Source of the DNA: Marinobacter sp. F4206
GTDB lineage: Bacteria > Pseudomonadota > Gammaproteobacteria > Pseudomonadales > Oleiphilaceae
Length of the DNA: 64,000 nt
Assembly (NCBI RefSeq): GCF_019392195.1
Contig: NZ_JAHXKI010000002.1
Location: 806,001 to 870,000 of the forward strand
Direction: 5' to 3'
Both the position numbers and the translations under genes were made by a program. Shown piece by piece: positions 10,023 through 20,659 of the stretch. The notes under the pieces are model-generated. The model saw nothing but the letters and a program-made list of their open reading frames with translations. It was not told the origin of the DNA and did no database searches. How positions within the stretch are numbered: position 1 is the first letter of the stretch; every line of letters starts with the position of its first letter.

Positions 10023-10103
10023 AACCGTTCAGAAATGTGGAGCGCCAGGGATGGCGCGACCAAGCCCTACAGGGATGTATTCACGGGCGTTTTCTGAACG
10101 GTT
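10023..10103 (+). repeat. Twin-hairpin intergenic repeat, copy A
   Basis: Perfect 13-bp outer arms (10023-10035 and 10091-10103) enclose a core. The core holds hairpin P2 (GCGCC 10042-10046 / GGCGC 10053-10057, loop AGGGAT) and hairpin P3 (TAC 10068-10070 / GTA 10077-10079, loop AGGGAT). The core matches copies B and C; the arms do not. The loop-bearing strand is the plus strand, antisense to the flanking cbpA and fba. This element fills much of the 292-bp gap between those genes. Confidence 0.85.
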
Positions 10104-10117
10104 GTTCGTCCTGGGCT

Positions 10118-10148
10118 CTGCCCCCGAGCTCTTAAAACCAGGGGGCAG
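10118..10148 (-). terminator. Hairpin just downstream of fba
   Basis: Perfect 8-bp arms CTGCCCCC (10118-10125) and GGGGGCAG (10141-10148) around a 15-nt loop lie 12 bp past the fba stop. A T-run is not evident, so it may terminate poorly or protect the 3' end. Confidence 0.5.
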
Positions 10149-10160
10149 TAGCACCGGAAT

Positions 10161-11225
10161 TTACTTCACTTTCGGATCCAGCTCGCCGGAAGCATAACGC
10201 TCGAACATCTGCTCCAGGTTGATCGGCTTGATCTTGCTGGCGTTGCCGGCGGTACCGAAGGCCTCGTAACGGTCGATACAGACGTCCGTCATCGCCTTCA
10301 TGGTCGCTTTCAGGAATTTGCGCGGATCGAACTCGGCCGGATTCTCGGCCAGGAAGCGACGTACGGCACCGGTACTGGCCAGGCGCAGATCGGTGTCGAT
10401 GTTGACCTTCCGCACACCGTGCTTGATGCCTTCCACGATTTCCTCAACCGGAACACCGTAGGTTTCCGGAATCTCGCCACCGAACTCGTTGATGATCTTC
10501 AGCCACTCCTGGGGCACGGAGCTGGAACCATGCATAACCAGATGGGTGTCCGGAATCCGGGCGTGGATGGCCTTGATCTGGTCGATCGCCAGGATGTCGC
10601 CCGTCGGCGGACGGGTGAACTTGTAGGCGCCGTGGCTGGTACCGATGGCAATGGCGAGTGCATCGACATGGGTTTTCTGGACAAAATCGGCCGCCTCTTC
10701 CGGGTCGGTCAGCATCTGGCTGTGATCCAGGGTGCCTTCCGCGCCAATGCCGTCTTCTTCGCCGGCCTGACCGGTTTCCAGAGAGCCCAGGCATCCCAGC
10801 TCGCCTTCGACGGAAACGCCACAGGCGTGCGCCATTTCCACGGTGCGACGGGTCACGTCGACGTTGTAGTCGTACTCGGTCGGTGTCTTGCCGTCTTCAC
10901 CGAGGGAGCCGTCCATCATCACGGAGCTGAAGCCCAGCTGAATGGAGCGCTGGCACACCGACGGGCTGGTACCGTGATCCTGGTGCATCACCACCGGGAT
11001 ATGCGGAAACTCCTCAACGGCCGCGAGAATCAGGTGGCGCAGGAACGGCGCACCGGCGTATTTGCGGGCACCGGCGGAGGCCTGCACGATCACCGGGGAG
11101 TCGGTCTTGTCGGCCGCTTCCATGATGGCCCGCATCTGCTCCAGGTTGTTTACGTTAAAGGCTGGCACACCGTAACCGTGCTCGGCGGCGTGATCCAGAA
11201 GTTGCCGCATCGAAATCAGGGCCAT
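10161..11225 (-). CDS. fba: Class II fructose-bisphosphate aldolase
   Basis: This is a 354-residue TIM-barrel enzyme with the class II metal-binding motifs. [10 protein letters not shown] contains the zinc histidine and an aspartate, EGELGCLG the glutamate, and GTSHGAYKF and VMHGSSSVP the two later histidines. Length and sequence fit the longer Calvin-cycle/gluconeogenic subtype. It interconverts fructose-1,6-bisphosphate with DHAP and GAP in the cytoplasm. It is the last gene of the minus-strand run tkt-epd-pgk-fba, separated from pgk by 193 bp that carries repeat copy B. It may therefore be partly uncoupled from pgk transcription. Confidence 0.96.
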   Translation of the reverse strand: MALISMRQLLDHAAEHGYGVPAFNVNNLEQMRAIMEAADKTDSPVIVQASAGARKYAGAPFLRHLILAAVEEFPHIPVVMHQDHGTSPSVCQRSIQLGFSSVMMDGSLGEDGKTPTEYDYNVDVTRRTVEMAHACGVSVEGELGCLGSLETGQAGEEDGIGAEGTLDHSQMLTDPEEAADFVQKTHVDALAIAIGTSHGAYKFTRPPTGDILAIDQIKAIHARIPDTHLVMHGSSSVPQEWLKIINEFGGEIPETYGVPVEEIVEGIKHGVRKVNIDTDLRLASTGAVRRFLAENPAEFDPRKFLKATMKAMTDVCIDRYEAFGTAGNASKIKPINLEQMFERYASGELDPKVK

Positions 11226-11295
11226 GGGTCGTCTCCTTCGTTTAGACGTTAATTAGTCGATTGAAACCTTTGCAGACTACGGAGCCTGCTGCGGC

Positions 11296-11393
11296 AGGCG
11301 GGACAAGCCATCCGGGACACGCTGTGAATACGTCCATGTACGCTTGAGCGCAGCTTCCCTGCTGCGCACAGTCCCGGATGGCTTGTCCCGCCT
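11296..11393 (-). repeat. Twin-hairpin intergenic repeat, copy B
   Basis: Perfect 23-bp outer arms (11296-11318 and 11371-11393) enclose the conserved core, here on the minus strand. P2 has 7-bp arms (GCGCAGC/GCTGCGC, 11348-11367) with loop AGGGAA as read on the minus strand. P3 lies at 11329-11340 with loop ATGGAC. It sits between pgk and fba in the sense orientation, so it would be part of any pgk-fba read-through mRNA. Confidence 0.87.
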
Positions 11394-11418
11394 ACCTTGC
11401 TTGTCTGTCTTCGGGCTG

Positions 11419-12579
11419 TTAAGCCCCCCGCTCTTCCAATACCGCTACTGCTGGCAGGGTCTTGCCCTCCACGAACTCCAGGAAGGCGCCACCGCCGGTG
11501 GAAATGTAGGAAATCTTGTCAGCTACGCCGTATTTGTCAACGGCGGCAACCGTGTCTCCGCCGCCGGCCAGGGAGAAAGCATCGCTTTCGGCAATGGCTT
11601 CGGCCAGCGCCTTGGTGCCGTTGCCAAACTGGTCAAACTCGAAAACCCCAACCGGACCGTTCCAGAGGATGGTCCTGGCGTTCTTGAGCAGGTCCGCGAA
11701 CTTGCCGGCGGTTTCCGGGCCAACGTCCAGGATCATGTCGTCTTCGGACACATCCGAGATATTCTTGGTGGTGGCCGGGGCTGTCTCGGCAAATTCGCTG
11801 GCAACCACAACATCCACCGGCAGCGGAATTTCCACGCGGGCCGCGATGTCTTTCGCGGTGTCCACCAGGTCGTGCTCACACAGCGACTTGCCAACCGGAT
11901 GACCGGCAGCGGCGAGGAAGGTGTTGGCGATACCACCACCGACGATGATCTGGTCGCAGACTTTTTCCAGGGCGTTCAGAACGTCCAGCTTGGTGGATAC
12001 CTTGGAACCACCAACAATGGCAACCACCGGCTTGGCGGGGTTGTCGAGAGCCTTCCCGAGAGCTTCCAGCTCAGCAGCCAGCAGCGGGCCGGCACAAGCT
12101 TCCGGCGCGAAACGGGCAACGCCGTGGGTGGAGGCCTGGGCGCGGTGGGCGGTGCCGAAGGCGTCCATGACATAAACGTCACACAGGGCGGCGTACTTTC
12201 TGGACAATTCCTCATTGTCTTTCTTCTCGCCCTTGTTGAAGCGTACGTTCTCGAACAGCACGACTTCGCCGTCCGCAACGTCCACACCTTCAAGGTAGTC
12301 CTTGATGAGGCGAACGTCCTGGCCCAGTGCGGCGGACAGATGCTCGGCCACCGGCTTCATGGAGGAAGCCTCGTCGTAAACGCCCTCTTCCGGGCGGCCA
12401 AGGTGGGACATCAACATGACTTTGGCGCCGGCGTCTCTCGCCGCCTTGATGGTCGGCAGTGACGCACGGATTCTCGCATCACTGGTCACCTTGCCAGCCT
12501 TGACCGGCACGTTCAGATCTTCACGGATCAACACCCGCTTGCCGGCGAGGTTCAGGTCAGTCATCTTTTTGATGGCCAT
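11419..12579 (-). CDS. pgk: Phosphoglycerate kinase
   Basis: The 386-residue length is standard for a bacterial PGK. The N-terminal substrate motif [11 protein letters not shown] and the SHLGRPEEG arginine loop are intact. The ATP-binding lobe shows [12 protein letters not shown] and the C-terminal [10 protein letters not shown] and [10 protein letters not shown] loops. It transfers phosphate between 1,3-bisphosphoglycerate and ADP in glycolysis and gluconeogenesis. It lies 29 bp downstream of epd in the tkt-epd-pgk-fba run. Confidence 0.96.
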   Translation of the reverse strand: MAIKKMTDLNLAGKRVLIREDLNVPVKAGKVTSDARIRASLPTIKAARDAGAKVMLMSHLGRPEEGVYDEASSMKPVAEHLSAALGQDVRLIKDYLEGVDVADGEVVLFENVRFNKGEKKDNEELSRKYAALCDVYVMDAFGTAHRAQASTHGVARFAPEACAGPLLAAELEALGKALDNPAKPVVAIVGGSKVSTKLDVLNALEKVCDQIIVGGGIANTFLAAAGHPVGKSLCEHDLVDTAKDIAARVEIPLPVDVVVASEFAETAPATTKNISDVSEDDMILDVGPETAGKFADLLKNARTILWNGPVGVFEFDQFGNGTKALAEAIAESDAFSLAGGGDTVAAVDKYGVADKISYISTGGGAFLEFVEGKTLPAVAVLEERGA

Positions 12580-12608
12580 ACTCTTGTTCCCTTGATTTGG
12601 TCTGTAAT

Positions 12609-13643
12609 TCAGTTGTCAGTCTTACTCAGCCAACACCGGCTGACGTCGAGCATCCGGTTCGCAAAACCCCACTCATTGTCGAACCAGCACAATACTTTCA
12701 CCAGATGCCCTCCGGTTACCCGGGTCTGGCCGCCGTCGACCACGCCGGAATGGGAGTCGTGGTTGAAATCGGAACTGGCGAGCAACTCATCGGTGTAACC
12801 AAGGATACCGCTTAAAGCACCGCTTGCGGCGCCCTCTAACAGTTTGTTAACCGCCGTCACCGACGTGGCGCTGCGCACATTAACCACCATATCGATGGCC
12901 GACACGTTCAGCGTTGGCACCCGCATGGCGACCGAACTGAAACGGCCGTCCATGTGGGGCAGCAGGCGTTCAATTCCGCGCGCCAGCCCGGTGTCCACCG
13001 GGACGATGTTATGGAGGGCACTTCGGGTGCGGCGCAGATCCTGATGGTGATAGGCATCGATCACCGGCTGGTCGTTCATCGCGGCGTGGATGGTGGTTGT
13101 GGTGCCCCACTCAACACCCAGGGCATCATCCAGCACCTTGATCACCGGGACCAGGCAGTTGGTGGTGCAGGAGCCGGCGGCAACAATCAGGTCATCGCCG
13201 GTCACTTCGCTGTCGTTGATACCGAACACCACGGTGCGATCCACATCGGATTCGGCGGGCTGCGAGAACAGCAGGTGCCCGGCCCCGGAATCAATGTGCT
13301 TCTGGGCGGTCGCCCGATCCGAGAACGCTCCCGAGCACTCAAGCACCAGATCCACGTCCAGCAGTCGCCACGGCAGGTCTGCGGGATCCGGGTGGTTCAG
13401 GATCCGGATCCGGTCGCCGTTTACGAGCAGGTCGTCGCCTTCCACGTCAATGGCACCCTGGAACCGGCCATGGGTGGAATCATAGCGTGTCAGGTGGGCA
13501 ATGGTGTCGATATCCGACAGCTCATTGATCGCGACCACCTGAAGATGGTCGCGATAGCCGTTTTCATAAAGCGCCCGCAACACGCACTGACCGATTCGGC
13601 CGTACCCGTTGATGGCAATGCGAAACGGCGAGGTCTCTGTCAT
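12609..13643 (-). CDS. epd: Erythrose-4-phosphate dehydrogenase (GAPDH family)
   Basis: The 344-residue protein has the GAPDH fold: Rossmann motif [15 protein letters not shown] and catalytic cysteine in [43 protein letters not shown] (here MRVPT) and the ending [14 protein letters not shown] are closer to E. coli Epd than to GapA. The product, 4-phosphoerythronate, leads to pyridoxal phosphate. The gene position between tkt, which supplies erythrose-4-phosphate, and pgk repeats the epd-pgk-fba order known in enterics. The ATG overlaps the tkt stop (ATGA), so the two are translationally coupled. A GapB-like role in gluconeogenesis is the main alternative. Confidence 0.88.
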   Translation of the reverse strand: MTETSPFRIAINGYGRIGQCVLRALYENGYRDHLQVVAINELSDIDTIAHLTRYDSTHGRFQGAIDVEGDDLLVNGDRIRILNHPDPADLPWRLLDVDLVLECSGAFSDRATAQKHIDSGAGHLLFSQPAESDVDRTVVFGINDSEVTGDDLIVAAGSCTTNCLVPVIKVLDDALGVEWGTTTTIHAAMNDQPVIDAYHHQDLRRTRSALHNIVPVDTGLARGIERLLPHMDGRFSSVAMRVPTLNVSAIDMVVNVRSATSVTAVNKLLEGAASGALSGILGYTDELLASSDFNHDSHSGVVDGGQTRVTGGHLVKVLCWFDNEWGFANRMLDVSRCWLSKTDN

Positions 13644-15643
13644 CACGCTTCCAGAAGTTCGGAGGCCACCTCGAGGACGTTATCGACGGTAAAGCCGAAT
13701 TCCTTGAACAGCTCACCCGCCGGGGCAGACTCACCAAAGGTGGTCATGCCGATGATTCGACCATCCAGGCCAACGTACTTGTACCAGTAGTCGGCAATGC
13801 CGGCTTCGATGGCGACGCGATTGGTCACATCCAACGGCAGAACCTGCTGCTTGTACTCGGCGCTCTGGGCATCGAACACGTCGGTGGACGGCATGGAGAC
13901 CACGCGTACTTTCCTGCCCTGCTCACGAAGCTTGGCAGCCGCGTCCTGCGCCAGGCCGACTTCGGAGCCGGTCGCAATCAGGATCAGGTCCGGTGTGCCT
14001 TCGCTGTCGGACAGGATGTAGCCACCCTTGGCGACATCGGCCAGTTGCTGGGCGTCCCGGGCCTGGGCCGGCAGTCCCTGGCGGGAAAATACCATGGCTG
14101 TCGGGCCGTCATTGCGCTCAAGAGCCGCTTTCCAGGCTACCGCAGACTCCACGGTATCCGCCGGGCGCCAGGTGCTCATGTTCGGCGTGGTGCGCAGGCT
14201 CGCCAACTGCTCGATCGGCTGGTGCGTCGGGCCATCTTCACCGAGGCCGATGGAATCGTGGGTAAAGACGAAGATGGAACGCTGCTTCATCAGCGCGGCC
14301 ATCCGCACGGCGTTACGGCAGTACTCCATGAAGATCAGGAAGGTCGCACCGTAGGGTACGAAACCACCGTGCAGGGCAATGCCGTTCATGATGGCGGCCA
14401 TGCCGAACTCGCGTACACCGTAATAAATGTAGTTGCCGCTGGCGTCTTCCTTGGTCAGGCCTTTGGTGCCGCCCCAGATGGTCAGGTTGGAACCGGCCAG
14501 GTCTGCGGAGCCGCCCATCAGTTCCGGCAGCAACGGGCCATAGGCGTTCAGGGTGTTCTGTGACGCCTTACGGCTGGCGATGGTTTCGCCCTTGTCCTGA
14601 CACTCCTGGATGTAGGCCTGGGCCTTTTCCGAGAAATCGGCAGGCAGTTCACCGGCCATCCGGCGTTTGAACTCCGCCGCCAGCTCCGGCTCGGCTTTTT
14701 CATAGGCCGCGAAGGCCTGGTCCCACTCGCTCTGGGCCACTGCGCCTTTTTCCCGGGCATTCCAGGCCGCCGCAATCTCGGACGGGATCTCGAAGGCATC
14801 GTGGTTCCAGCCCAACTGCTCGCGGGTGAGGGCAATCTCGTCGTCGCCCAGAGGGGCGCCATGACAACTTTCCTTGCCCTGCTTGTTCGGGGAGCCGAAG
14901 CCGATCACGGTCTTGCAGCAAATCAGGGTCGGTTGCTCGGTGTTGGCACGGCCGGCCTCAATGGCGGCGCGGATCGCGTCCGCGTCGTGGCCGTCAACAG
15001 CCGGAATAACCTGCCAGCCATAGGACTCGAAACGCTGGGGGGTGTTGTCGGTGAACCAGCCATCGACCTCACCGTCGATGGAAATGCCGTTGTCATCGTA
15101 GAAGAAAATCAGCTTGCCGAGGCCCAGCGTACCCGCCAGTGAGGACACTTCGTGCGAGATACCTTCCATCAGGCAGCCGTCGCCGAGGAACGCATAGGTG
15201 TAGTGATCCACGATCTCGTGGCCGGGACGGTTGAACTGCGCGGCCATCGCCTTTTCGGCGATCGCAAAACCAACGGCATTGGCAATGCCCTGTCCCAATG
15301 GACCGGTGGTGGTTTCAACACCCGGGGTGTAACCGTACTCCGGGTGGCCCGGGGTCTTTGAATGCAGCTGACGGAAATTCTGCAGATCACTGATGGAAAC
15401 GTCGTAACCGCTCAGGTGCAGCAGCGAGTACTGCAGCATGGAGCCGTGACCGTTGGACAGTACGAAGCGGTCACGGTTGGCCCACTGAGGGTTGGCCGGG
15501 TTGTGGCTCAGGTAGTCGTTCCACAGCACCTCGGCGATATCCGCCATACCCATGGGCGCACCCGGGTGGCCGGACTTGGCTTTCTGAACCGCATCCATGC
15601 TCAGCGCGCGAATGGCGTTGGCGAGATCTTTACGAGACGGCAT
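13643..15643 (-). CDS. tkt: Transketolase
   Basis: The 666-residue enzyme uses thiamine diphosphate. The ThDP/metal motif begins [13 protein letters not shown] and continues to the asparagine-rich [14 protein letters not shown]. The pyrimidine domain includes [16 protein letters not shown], and the transketolase signature lies around [20 protein letters not shown]. It shuttles two-carbon units in the non-oxidative pentose phosphate pathway. It is the first gene of a minus-strand operon with epd. The ATG follows GGAGA. The 234-bp gap upstream is shared with the divergent sahR. Confidence 0.96.
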   Translation of the reverse strand: MPSRKDLANAIRALSMDAVQKAKSGHPGAPMGMADIAEVLWNDYLSHNPANPQWANRDRFVLSNGHGSMLQYSLLHLSGYDVSISDLQNFRQLHSKTPGHPEYGYTPGVETTTGPLGQGIANAVGFAIAEKAMAAQFNRPGHEIVDHYTYAFLGDGCLMEGISHEVSSLAGTLGLGKLIFFYDDNGISIDGEVDGWFTDNTPQRFESYGWQVIPAVDGHDADAIRAAIEAGRANTEQPTLICCKTVIGFGSPNKQGKESCHGAPLGDDEIALTREQLGWNHDAFEIPSEIAAAWNAREKGAVAQSEWDQAFAAYEKAEPELAAEFKRRMAGELPADFSEKAQAYIQECQDKGETIASRKASQNTLNAYGPLLPELMGGSADLAGSNLTIWGGTKGLTKEDASGNYIYYGVREFGMAAIMNGIALHGGFVPYGATFLIFMEYCRNAVRMAALMKQRSIFVFTHDSIGLGEDGPTHQPIEQLASLRTTPNMSTWRPADTVESAVAWKAALERNDGPTAMVFSRQGLPAQARDAQQLADVAKGGYILSDSEGTPDLILIATGSEVGLAQDAAAKLREQGRKVRVVSMPSTDVFDAQSAEYKQQVLPLDVTNRVAIEAGIADYWYKYVGLDGRIIGMTTFGESAPAGELFKEFGFTVDNVLEVASELLEA

Positions 15644-15806
15644 TGACGTTTCTCCAGTATTTTTCGGGAAAGAATTCGGACTGTCTAAAAAAGAGGCGCG
15701 TATTTTCGCCGATTACTGTGTGCCGGGGCAAATCGGTATGTGGGGATTCCAGAAAACAGCCCCTGTGGATTCCCGAAACGGGCTGATTTCAAAGAATGAT
15801 AAATCT

Positions 15807-15826
15807 ATATCAAAATTTTTTGATAT
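15807..15826. promoter_or_regulatory. SahR-type operator upstream of sahR
   Basis: Perfect palindrome ATATCAAA-N4-TTTGATAT, about 50 bp before the sahR start. The same half-sites and spacing recur before metK. The motif agrees with what I recall of SahR operators. It implies autoregulation, and the site could also affect the divergent tkt. Confidence 0.82.
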
Positions 15827-15877
15827 GGCTATTGATTGACCACCGGAACCCACCTACACTTCGCAACCATGACATCC

Positions 15878-16870
15878 ATGAACGCACACGCGAACGACCT
15901 GTCCTCCGTGGACGCCCTGGCCCCGATCTTCAAGGCAAGCGGCGACCCACTGCGCCTGGAGATCCTGCGTGTGCTGCGCCGGGACACCTTCGGCGTACTG
16001 GAGCTGAGCCAGCTCTTCGAGATGCGCCAGTCCGGGATGAGCCACCACCTGAAGGTGATGCACAAGGCCGGCCTGCTGGAGCCGCAGCGTGAGGGCAACG
16101 CGATCTTCTATCGTCGCCCCCTGCATCTGGACAGCGACAAGTTGACGGACCAGACCATTCGCCAGATCTTCGAAACCGTGGACAAGGTGGAGCTGCCGGC
16201 CCATCTGCAGGCGAAGATCGAAGCCATCCGGACCCAGAGGGCGGACCAGTCCCAGGTCTTCTTTGCCCGGCACGCGGAGCAGTTCCGGGAGCAGCAGGAA
16301 CTGATTGCGGCCTTCGACCTGTACGCCGAACCGGTAGCGGAGTTGTTGCGCAAGCGCGCGGCCAAACAGTCGTGGCAAACCACTCTGGAAATCGGACCGG
16401 GCGAAGGGGCCTTTCTCAAGGTGCTGTCTGAACTGTCCAGTCACGTCGTTGCCCTGGACAACAGCCGGGATATGCTCGCCAAGGCCACCCGGACCTGCAT
16501 CGACGAGCGACTGAACAACGTGGACATGATTGAGGGCGTGACCGACACCCTGCTCGCCCGGGGCGACGCCTTTGATCTGGTGGTTGCCAACATGGTCCTG
16601 CACCACGTGCCCAGCCCGGCGGATATCTTTCTGGACGCGGCGGCCCTGATGAACAACGGCGGCTGCCTGGTGATCAGCGAACTGTGCAGCCACGACCAGG
16701 ACTGGGCCAAGGAAAACTGCGGCGACCTCTGGCTCGGCTTCGAGCCGGAAGAGCTGACAGCCTGGGCCGCGGAGGCGGGATTGAACGCCGGAGAACAACT
16801 GTTTATCGGCCTGCGCAATGGTTTCCAGGTGCAGGTCCGGGAGTTCTGGAAGACATCGAGCCAGTCCTGA
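15878..16870 (+). CDS. sahR: SahR-like ArsR regulator fused to a SAM-dependent methyltransferase domain
   Basis: The protein has 330 residues from the chosen ATG. The N-terminal winged-helix domain (about 8-85) has ArsR motifs: FKASGDPLRLEILRVL, GVLELSQLF and QSGMSHHLKVMHKAGLLEP. The C-terminal half has methyltransferase motif I (LEIGPGEGAFLKVL), then VVALDNS and DLVVANMVLHHV. SahR proteins repress methionine-cycle genes and respond to S-adenosylhomocysteine; some carry such a C-terminal domain, probably as the ligand sensor. The position upstream of metK-ahcY-metF and the paired operators fit this role. The start is uncertain: no clear ribosome site precedes this ATG or the in-frame ATG at 15869. 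Confidence 0.87.
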   Translation: MNAHANDLSSVDALAPIFKASGDPLRLEILRVLRRDTFGVLELSQLFEMRQSGMSHHLKVMHKAGLLEPQREGNAIFYRRPLHLDSDKLTDQTIRQIFETVDKVELPAHLQAKIEAIRTQRADQSQVFFARHAEQFREQQELIAAFDLYAEPVAELLRKRAAKQSWQTTLEIGPGEGAFLKVLSELSSHVVALDNSRDMLAKATRTCIDERLNNVDMIEGVTDTLLARGDAFDLVVANMVLHHVPSPADIFLDAAALMNNGGCLVISELCSHDQDWAKENCGDLWLGFEPEELTAWAAEAGLNAGEQLFIGLRNGFQVQVREFWKTSSQS

Positions 16871-16890
16871 AAAGGGGCCGGCGAAAGGGA

Positions 16891-16910
16891 ATATCAAAAA
16901 ACTTTGATAT
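16891..16910. promoter_or_regulatory. SahR-type operator upstream of metK
   Basis: ATATCAAA-N4-TTTGATAT, identical in half-sites and spacing to the site before sahR, lies 113 bp upstream of metK. It contains TTGATA, a possible -35 element, so binding would block RNA polymerase. A separate small palindrome, TGTCA-N4-TGACA (16968-16981), lies closer to the gene and is unexplained. Confidence 0.83.
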
Positions 16911-17023
16911 GGGTGTAAGTAGTACTACGTATACCCGCAAAACACCAACAACGCGGTCACCGGCACCTGTCATTTTTGACACCCACCGGTACGAATTTGA
17001 ATCGCTCAACGAGGAGCAATGCT

Positions 17024-18214
17024 ATGGCTGACTACAACATCTTCACTTCCGAGTCGGTTTCCGAAGGCCATCCGGACAAACTCGCGGACCAGATTTCCGA
17101 CGCGGTTCTGGATGCCATCCTGACCGATGACCCGCACGCCCGCGTGGCCTGCGAAACCATGGTTAAAACCGGTGTTGCCATCGTAGGCGGCGAAATCACC
17201 ACCAGCGCCTGGGTGGATCTGGAAGACCTGGTACGTGGCGTGATCAAGGACATCGGCTACACCTCCTCGGAAGTTGGCTATGACGGTGACACCTGTGGCG
17301 TGATCAACATTATCGGCAAGCAGTCCGTCGACATTGCCCAGGGCGTTGACCGCCAGAAGCCGGAAGATCAGGGTGCCGGCGACCAGGGCCTGATGTTCGG
17401 TTATGCCAGCAACGAAACCGACGTACTGATGCCCGCTCCCATCACCTTCTCGCACCGTCTGGTCCAGCGCCAGGCCGAGGCCCGCAAGAGCGGCTTGCTG
17501 CCATGGCTGCGTCCGGATGCCAAGAGTCAGGTAACCTGCCGTTATGAGAACGGCCGTGTTGCCGGCATCGACGCCGTGGTGCTGTCCACCCAGCACGATG
17601 AAGACGTAACCCAGGCCGACCTGAAAGAAGCGGTGATGGAACTGATCGTCAAGCATGCCCTGCCGGCAGAGCTGCTGCACAAGGACACCCAGTTCCACAT
17701 CAACCCGACCGGTAAGTTCGTGATCGGTGGCCCGGTTGGTGACTGTGGCCTGACCGGACGCAAGATCATCGTCGACACCTACGGCGGCATGGCCCGCCAT
17801 GGTGGCGGTGCGTTCTCCGGCAAGGATCCGTCCAAGGTTGACCGCTCCGCCGCCTACGCAGGCCGTTACGTTGCCAAGAACATCGTTGCGGCCGGCCTGG
17901 CCGACAAGTGTGAGATCCAGGTGTCCTACGCCATCGGCGTGGCGCAGCCGACGTCTATCTCCCTGAACACCTTCGGCACCGGCAAGATCAGCGACGACAA
18001 GATCGTCCAGCTGGTACGCGAGCACTTCGACCTGCGCCCGTACGCGATCACCAACATGCTCGACCTGCTGCACCCCATGTACCAGGCCACCGCAGCATAC
18101 GGCCACTTTGGCCGCGAGCCGTTCGTGATGACCGTTGGCGGCAAATCCTTTACCGCCTTCCCGTGGGAAAAGACCGATCGCGCGGCGTCACTGAAAGACG
18201 CCGCTGGTATCTGA
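17024..18214 (+). CDS. metK: S-adenosylmethionine synthetase
   Basis: The 396-residue length is standard. The N terminus [20 protein letters not shown] carries the ATP/metal-binding histidine and aspartate. [12 protein letters not shown] and the phosphate loop [16 protein letters not shown] are intact. It makes SAM from methionine and ATP. The start was set at the ATG with a GAGGAG site; an upstream in-frame ATG would add 16 poorly conserved residues. It heads the run metK-ahcY-metF, downstream of a SahR-type operator. Confidence 0.97.
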   Translation: MADYNIFTSESVSEGHPDKLADQISDAVLDAILTDDPHARVACETMVKTGVAIVGGEITTSAWVDLEDLVRGVIKDIGYTSSEVGYDGDTCGVINIIGKQSVDIAQGVDRQKPEDQGAGDQGLMFGYASNETDVLMPAPITFSHRLVQRQAEARKSGLLPWLRPDAKSQVTCRYENGRVAGIDAVVLSTQHDEDVTQADLKEAVMELIVKHALPAELLHKDTQFHINPTGKFVIGGPVGDCGLTGRKIIVDTYGGMARHGGGAFSGKDPSKVDRSAAYAGRYVAKNIVAAGLADKCEIQVSYAIGVAQPTSISLNTFGTGKISDDKIVQLVREHFDLRPYAITNMLDLLHPMYQATAAYGHFGREPFVMTVGGKSFTAFPWEKTDRAASLKDAAGI

Positions 18215-18249
18215 ATCTGTTTCGGGCGTATGTCAGATAGCATGCGCCC
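18182..18249 (+). other. Two hairpins at the metK-ahcY junction
   Basis: A perfect 8-bp hairpin (GCGGCGTC 18182-18189 / GACGCCGC 18197-18204) lies within the last metK codons. A second (GGGCGTATG 18224-18232 / CATGCGCCC 18241-18249) follows the stop, before the ahcY ribosome site. Neither has a T-run. They may set relative expression by RNA processing or stability rather than terminate. Confidence 0.5.
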
Positions 18250-18278
18250 AACCCAAAATGACTGACAGGAGAACATCC

Positions 18279-19673
<1,395 letters not shown>

Positions 19674-19685
19674 TCGGACGGGATC

Positions 19686-20555
19686 ATGGAAAGTCAGACA
19701 CAGTTCAAGCGCCGCTTCAGCTTTGAGTTTTTTCCGCCCAAGACCGATCAGGGCAAGGAAAAGCTGAAGAATGTGCGCAATCAGCTGGCCGAGGTGGACC
19801 CGGATTTTTTCTCGGTCACCTTCGGTGCCGGCGGTTCCACCCGGGACCGAACCATTGAGACCGTGCTCAACCTGCATTCCCAGGGCATTTCCACAGCGCC
19901 CCACCTCTCCTGCGTGGGCGGTACCCGCCAGGAAATCGGCGAACTGCTGGATGTGTATAAAGAGAACGGCATCAACCGGATTGTTGCCCTGCGGGGCGAC
20001 ATGCCCTCGGGCATGGGGGCAGCCGGCGAGTTGCGCTACGCCAACGAGCTGGTGGAGTTCATTCGCGAGCACAGCGGCGACACCTTCAATCTGGAGGTGG
20101 CAGCCTATCCGGAGTTCCACCCTCAGGCCCGCAACGCAGAAGAAGACCTGAAGAACTTTGCCCGCAAGGTGAAGGCCGGCGCCAACAGCGCCATTACCCA
20201 GTACTTCTTCAATGCGGACAGCTACTTTTACTTCATCGACCGTCTGGAGAAGATGAACGTCACCATTCCGGTGGTTCCGGGCATCATGCCCATCGTCAAC
20301 TTCTCCAATCTGGTCCGGTTCTCTGACATGTGCGGTGCGGAGATCCCCCGCTGGATTCGCAAGCAGCTGGAAGCTTACGGTGACGACACCGACAGCATCC
20401 GCAAGTTCGGCGAAGAAGTGGTCACCAACATGTGTGAAAAGCTACTCGAGGCCGGCGCGCCCGGCCTGCACTTTTACACACTGAACCAGGCGGCACCGAG
20501 CCTGAACATCTGGAAAAACCTCGGCATCAACGAACGGGAAAAGATCTCGTTCTAA
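19686..20555 (+). CDS. metF: 5,10-methylenetetrahydrofolate reductase
   Basis: The 289-residue protein has a FAD-dependent TIM barrel. FSFEFFPPKTDQGKEKL holds the catalytic glutamate region. FGAGGSTRDRT, ALRGDMPSG and AITQYFFNADSYF are family motifs. It reduces methylene-THF to methyl-THF, the methyl donor for homocysteine remethylation, which completes the cycle with metK and ahcY. It starts 12 bp past ahcY and is followed by a strong terminator. Confidence 0.96.
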   Translation: MESQTQFKRRFSFEFFPPKTDQGKEKLKNVRNQLAEVDPDFFSVTFGAGGSTRDRTIETVLNLHSQGISTAPHLSCVGGTRQEIGELLDVYKENGINRIVALRGDMPSGMGAAGELRYANELVEFIREHSGDTFNLEVAAYPEFHPQARNAEEDLKNFARKVKAGANSAITQYFFNADSYFYFIDRLEKMNVTIPVVPGIMPIVNFSNLVRFSDMCGAEIPRWIRKQLEAYGDDTDSIRKFGEEVVTNMCEKLLEAGAPGLHFYTLNQAAPSLNIWKNLGINEREKISF

Positions 20556-20574
20556 TCACGCTCTGGCAGCCACG

Positions 20575-20625
20575 AAAAAGGGCGCTGGCCGACACGCACG
20601 TGCGTTGACGGCCAGCGCCCTTTTT
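20575..20625. terminator. Strong bidirectional rho-independent terminator
   Basis: Perfect 17-bp arms (20575-20591 and 20609-20625) run from an A5 tract to a T5 tract, with GC-rich centres and a 17-nt loop. It ends the metK-ahcY-metF unit and also serves the convergent sulfatase gene. Confidence 0.9.
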
Positions 20626-20659
20626 CTACCCATACTAATAGTATCAGCAGCGATCCCGA

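Noticed and set aside
10009..10148. Insertion sequence or mobile cassette at the cbpA-fba gap
   Set aside because: No transposase frame, target duplication or terminal repeats beyond the hairpin arms. It is better described as an intergenic repeat.
15836..15877. Earlier TTG or ATG starts for sahR
   Set aside because: The conserved ArsR domain begins after the ATG at 15878 and the upstream codons look like leader; ATG at 15869 remains possible.
18215..18278. SAH riboswitch before ahcY
   Set aside because: The spacer is only 64 bp, largely taken by one hairpin and the ribosome site. SahR-type operators explain regulation of the run.
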